Shown in pieces: positions 61,384 through 64,000 of a stretch of 64,000 nucleotides of DNA. The position numbers were made by a program, and so were the translations under genes. How positions within the stretch are numbered: position 1 is the stretch's first letter; the number at the start of each line of letters is the position of its first letter. The stretch comes from Pseudalkalibacillus berkeleyi. Its GTDB lineage: Bacteria; Bacillota; Bacilli; Bacillales; Fictibacillaceae. The DNA is taken from the NCBI RefSeq assembly GCF_021608225.1, contig NZ_JAKIJS010000001.1, positions 620,001-684,000 of the forward strand, read 5' to 3'. The notes under the pieces were generated by a model. It did no database searches, was not told the origin of the DNA, and saw only the letters and a list, made by a program, of their open reading frames with translations.

Positions 61384-61440
61384 GTGGAGTTCCTTCTTAC
61401 GAAAAAGTTAGGACTTACACTCCAGGCTTATTTTTTTTTG
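61384..61440 (+). terminator. Terminator after the ATP-grasp gene
   Basis: GGAGTG pairs with CACTCC at the base of an imperfect long stem, followed by TTATTTTTTTTT. Confidence 0.65.
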
Positions 61441-61624
61441 CCTGAAATTAAGTGATGGACCCACTACTGAGAAGGGAATGAACCTTTTGATGGTCATAAC
61501 TGATCATTTACTACATGTGAAGACGACTAAAACTTCGAATACGTTTTCTGAAATGCATACTAAACAATCATACAATCAATTTACCGCGGAAAATTGAAAG
61601 TATGCTTTCTGAAAAAGGTGCTAA

Positions 61625-62119
61625 GTGAAAGAAGGTTATGAAACACTTTTGGTACAGTATGAGCCATTAATCAAGAAATTGATAAAAAGATACAATTATG
61701 TAGATGGATATGATGAGTTGTTTCAAGTAGGTCGTATTGCTCTATGGGAAGCATATGAACGATTTGATTCAAGAAAAGGAGCGTTTCCTGCCTATGCAAA
61801 GACTTATGTGACAGGACGTTTTCTGCAATTTTTGAGAAAGCCCGGGTTTGAAACGGTTGAAGCAACAGAAAAGATAATGGATGACCATCTTCATTATGAT
61901 GTTACTTATTTAGATTCCATCATAGTAGATGAATTGCTTCAAAACCTATCGAAAAGAGAACGGTTATGCGTTGAATATGTGATCTTACAAAGTGGGAGCC
62001 AGAAAGAACTCGCAAGAAGAGAGCAGGTGTCGTACGAAACGGTTCGTTCATGGAAAAAATGTGCGCTTAAGAAATTGAGGATAAAAGGGATCGCAATGAA
62101 CAAGATAAAAGAAAACTAG
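61625..62119 (+). CDS. Sigma-70 family sigma factor (short, region 2 and 4 only)
   Basis: 164 aa. Region 2 spans LIKKLIKRYNYVDGYDELFQVGRIALWEAYERFD and AYAKTYVTGRFLQFL; region 4 with its helix-turn-helix spans LSKRERLCVEYVILQSG through SYETVRSWKK. No region 1 or 3, so it is of the ECF-like alternative type. No anti-sigma factor is beside it. Translation starts at GTG after AAGGTG. It is preceded by a 260-bp gap holding only the upstream terminator. Confidence 0.87.
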   Translation: MKEGYETLLVQYEPLIKKLIKRYNYVDGYDELFQVGRIALWEAYERFDSRKGAFPAYAKTYVTGRFLQFLRKPGFETVEATEKIMDDHLHYDVTYLDSIIVDELLQNLSKRERLCVEYVILQSGSQKELARREQVSYETVRSWKKCALKKLRIKGIAMNKIKEN

Positions 62120-62165
62120 GCGAAGGATGAGCCTTAGCTGAAAATATAAAATCCATTTCTATCGT

Positions 62166-62209
62166 ATAAAAAAGGAATTGAACCTTTATAGATGGTAGGT
62201 TCAATTCCT
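62166..62209 (-). terminator. Terminator after the 43-aa gene
   Basis: A perfect 13-bp stem (62173-62185 with 62197-62209). The T-run lies only on the minus-strand side, six T. Confidence 0.88.
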
Positions 62210-62219
62210 CAAATATGAC

Positions 62220-62351
62220 TTATAGATGGTCTGTTTTCTTAGAATATTGTCTAGAGCCGTTCTTAATGCTTTCGTCTTGCATCTTATTCTTTCGTTCTTG
62301 GTTCGCTTGGTTGTCTCGCTTCTTCTTATCATTATCTTTTGTATTAGACAT
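62220..62351 (-). CDS. 43-aa highly charged protein, DUF3941-like
   Basis: Minus-strand ATG at 62351 to TAA. AAGGAGG lies seven bases before the start, a near-perfect site, and a strong terminator follows the stop, so the gene has a full transcription-unit context. The product begins MSNTKDNDKKKRDNQANQER and ends SRQYSKKTDHL; it is nearly all Lys, Asn, Asp, Gln and Arg with no hydrophobic core. It resembles small DUF3941 proteins of Bacilli as I remember them, including the YSKKTDHL end. Function unknown. Confidence 0.8.
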   Translation of the reverse strand: MSNTKDNDKKKRDNQANQERKNKMQDESIKNGSRQYSKKTDHL

Positions 62352-62395
62352 CTCAATCCCTCCTTAACGATTAATTTAAACGTTAAGGAAAAGAT

Positions 62396-63265
62396 TTATT
62401 CGGAATCCGGTGATCCGTTCAAGAAGTATACGGCTAGTGTCCCTGGACCAGAATGAGCCCCGATCGCACAACCAATCGTATTGACCATGACATTCTTGAC
62501 TTTAAATTCGCTTTCAATCATTTCTTTCAGTTCATTTGCTCTCGTTAAATCATCAGCATGAGAGATAGCAATCGTTTGTTGGTCGAAATTCTGACCACGT
62601 TCATTGATTAATTCAATTAAGCGACTCAGCACTTTCTTTCTCCCTCTCACTTTTTCGATAGGGAACAACTTACCTTCTTCCATATGTAGTACAGGTTTAA
62701 TTTTTAATAATCCACCAACAAATCCTGCTGCCTTTGAAACTCGGCCGCCACGTACTAGATACTCTAAATCATCAACTGTAAAAATGTGCTCGATTTTGTT
62801 GATGAGGGAGTGTGTGATGGAAGTTGCACGTTGTAGATCTAGCTCACTCTCAGCCATTTTTGTCGCTAGGTAGTAAGCGATCAAGCCATATCCAAGCGAT
62901 GCGCTTTTGGAATCAACAATTTGTAATTCTGGATTGAATCCTTCTTCAATGACTTGTTCTTTCATAAGACACGCCGTTTGATATGTACCTGACAACTCTG
63001 AAGAAAGCGTGATATAAATGGCGGGTTGATTATTTTCCGCGAGCTTCTGGAATAGTTGTTTCATCCGGTCTGGTGGGACTTGAGAAGTTTTTGGAACTGC
63101 ACCGTTTTTCATTTCAGTGTATAGTGTTGAGGGTTGAATCGTCTCTTTATCATAAAACTCATTATCATTCACATGGACGACTAATGGTAATACTTCAATG
63201 TTGTATTCATCAATAATGTGTTTTGGTAAGTCGCAGCCTGTATCTACGATTAGTTGAATAGACAT
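62396..63265 (-). CDS. DegV family fatty-acid-binding protein
   Basis: 289 aa. The lipid-binding EDD fold markers are IVDTGCDLP, KTSQVPP, TLSSELSGTYQTA, VDSKSASLGYG, VDDLEYLVRGGRVSKAAGFVGGLLKIKP and CAIGAHSGPGTLAVYF. DegV (FakB-type) proteins hold a fatty acid for phosphorylation by FakA at the membrane. FakA is not nearby. GAGGTG precedes the ATG. The 43-aa gene lies downstream on the same strand, 44 bp away. Confidence 0.93.
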   Translation of the reverse strand: MSIQLIVDTGCDLPKHIIDEYNIEVLPLVVHVNDNEFYDKETIQPSTLYTEMKNGAVPKTSQVPPDRMKQLFQKLAENNQPAIYITLSSELSGTYQTACLMKEQVIEEGFNPELQIVDSKSASLGYGLIAYYLATKMAESELDLQRATSITHSLINKIEHIFTVDDLEYLVRGGRVSKAAGFVGGLLKIKPVLHMEEGKLFPIEKVRGRKKVLSRLIELINERGQNFDQQTIAISHADDLTRANELKEMIESEFKVKNVMVNTIGCAIGAHSGPGTLAVYFLNGSPDSE

Positions 63266-63421
63266 AGTTTCACCTCACAAAATAATTACAATTTCCTACT
63301 TTTATTTTAGTGTAGCCTTGTAAAAAACAAAAAGCAATGAATTGTTTCAAATGGATTGACAAATAGGGCAGATATTGATAAAAATAGTACGTTCTATTTG
63401 GAAACGAAAGAAGGGATCTAT

Positions 63422-64000
63422 ATGACGCTTGTGTCAGAATTGAAGAAGATTACGATCATTTTGCTAGGTGCTGTCCTAGGTGCAGTTTCATTGAATTACT
63501 TTCTAATACCTGCGAATGTTTACGCAAGTGGGTTTACCGGAATCGCTCAGTTACTCGCTAGTGTTTTAAAAGAGACGCCAATACCAGCTTCAACCGGTAT
63601 TTTATTATTCGTACTGAACATACCTGTTGCCATCTTAGGTTGGGTGAAGGTTGGTAAGGCTTTTACGATATATAGCTTTTTTAGCGTAGCGGCAACAACA
63701 TTCTTCTTAGAAGTTATTCCAATTAAGGTGATTTCAGAGGATATTTTACTTAATGCGGTTTTCGGTGGTGTAATTGCAGCAATTGGAATTGGCTTCACGC
63801 TTAAGTGGGGTGCGTCAACAGGTGGAATGGATATTGTTGCGATGGTCCTTTCTAGAATGAAAGACCGTCCAATCGGTATTTATTTCTTTTCATTGAATGC
63901 CTTCATTATTCTAACTGCCGGATTACTTTATGGTTGGGAAAAGTCATTGTATACATTAGTTACCTTATATGTAACTTCTCGTGTGATAGACGTCATTCAT
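63422..64000 (+). CDS. YitT family membrane protein, 5' part
   Basis: 193 codons are present and the frame is open at the window end. Hydrophobic segments alternate with the family motifs ASGFTGIAQLLAS, ISEDILLNAVFGGVIAAIGIGFTLKWGASTGGMDIVAM and SRMKDRPIGIYFF. B. subtilis has several (YitT, YpjC, YqfU, YvjA, YxkD); which one this is cannot be told. Function is unknown. AAGGGA lies about seven bases before the ATG. Confidence 0.9.
   Translation, partial: MTLVSELKKITIILLGAVLGAVSLNYFLIPANVYASGFTGIAQLLASVLKETPIPASTGILLFVLNIPVAILGWVKVGKAFTIYSFFSVAATTFFLEVIPIKVISEDILLNAVFGGVIAAIGIGFTLKWGASTGGMDIVAMVLSRMKDRPIGIYFFSLNAFIILTAGLLYGWEKSLYTLVTLYVTSRVIDVIH

Overview
The window is from a low-GC, endospore-forming member of the Bacillaceae. 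Three things point there: the cotJA-cotJB-cotJC spore coat operon; a backbone that follows the Bacillus subtilis order addB-addA-sbcD-sbcC ... yisK ... yisL ... asnO; and typical Bacillus signals (strong AGGAGG sites, many TTG and GTG starts, compact hairpin-plus-U-run terminators). The genus cannot be fixed by eye. A marine or alkaliphilic Bacillus relative is only a guess. I see no rRNA, tRNA, CRISPR array, prophage or intact insertion sequence.

Layout. 1-405: end of a NarL-type response regulator. 770-7289: a GntR regulator followed by a 4-hydroxyphenylacetate (homoprotocatechuate) catabolic operon made of a DapA-family lyase, an HpaG-like FAH protein, HpaE, HpaB and HpaD. 7.4-9.6 kb: an FMN-binding split-barrel protein, a TVP38-type membrane protein and a methionine aminopeptidase. 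9.6-10.8 kb: cotJABC. 10.8-11.8 kb: a TerC-type membrane protein behind a yybP-ykoY manganese riboswitch on the minus strand. 11.9-14.8 kb: an O-methyltransferase, a small membrane protein, a HEAT-repeat protein and an acetyltransferase. 14.8-16.8 kb: an ABC-F ATPase whose leader holds a 41-codon ORF and a terminator. 16.9-29.5 kb: two small genes, then addB, addA, sbcD and sbcC, overlapping or closely spaced, the double-strand-break resection and structure-specific nuclease module. 29.5-36.4 kb: a class III aminotransferase, a methyltransferase, a YknW/YknX-like pair without its ABC partners, a TrhA/hemolysin III protein and a B12-binding radical SAM protein. 36.5-41.2 kb: pterin dehydratase, YisK-like FAH protein, succinate-semialdehyde dehydrogenase and RocD. 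41.2-49.7 kb: a 159-bp tandem repeat, YisL, a FIST-PAS-GGDEF-EAL protein, MtnU and MtnE (divergent) and AsnO. 49.8-53.4 kb: a NERD protein behind a 20-bp repeat array, then a three-gene operon resembling dimethylamine monooxygenase / heme-dependent N-demethylase. 53.4-56.1 kb: an NHEJ operon, Ku - ligase - polymerase, with LigD split in two. 56.2-64 kb: a stress-type SDR, a YtcJ-type amidohydrolase, a histidine kinase overlapping an ATP-grasp gene, a lone sigma factor, a 43-aa protein, a DegV protein and the start of a YitT-family protein.

How the parts relate. The hpa operon should convert 4-hydroxyphenylacetate through ring hydroxylation, extradiol cleavage and dehydrogenation to C7 diacids and finally pyruvate plus succinate semialdehyde. 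The succinate-semialdehyde dehydrogenase at 37.8 kb could remove that last product, though it is about 30 kb away. Two repair systems, AddAB/SbcCD and Ku/LigD, are encoded here.

The points most worth a second look are the N-demethylase operon, the DapA-family gene in the hpa operon, the ABC-F leader, the degenerate GGDEF domain, the kinase/ATP-grasp overlap and several families of short intergenic repeats with periods of 20, 21 and 159 bp.
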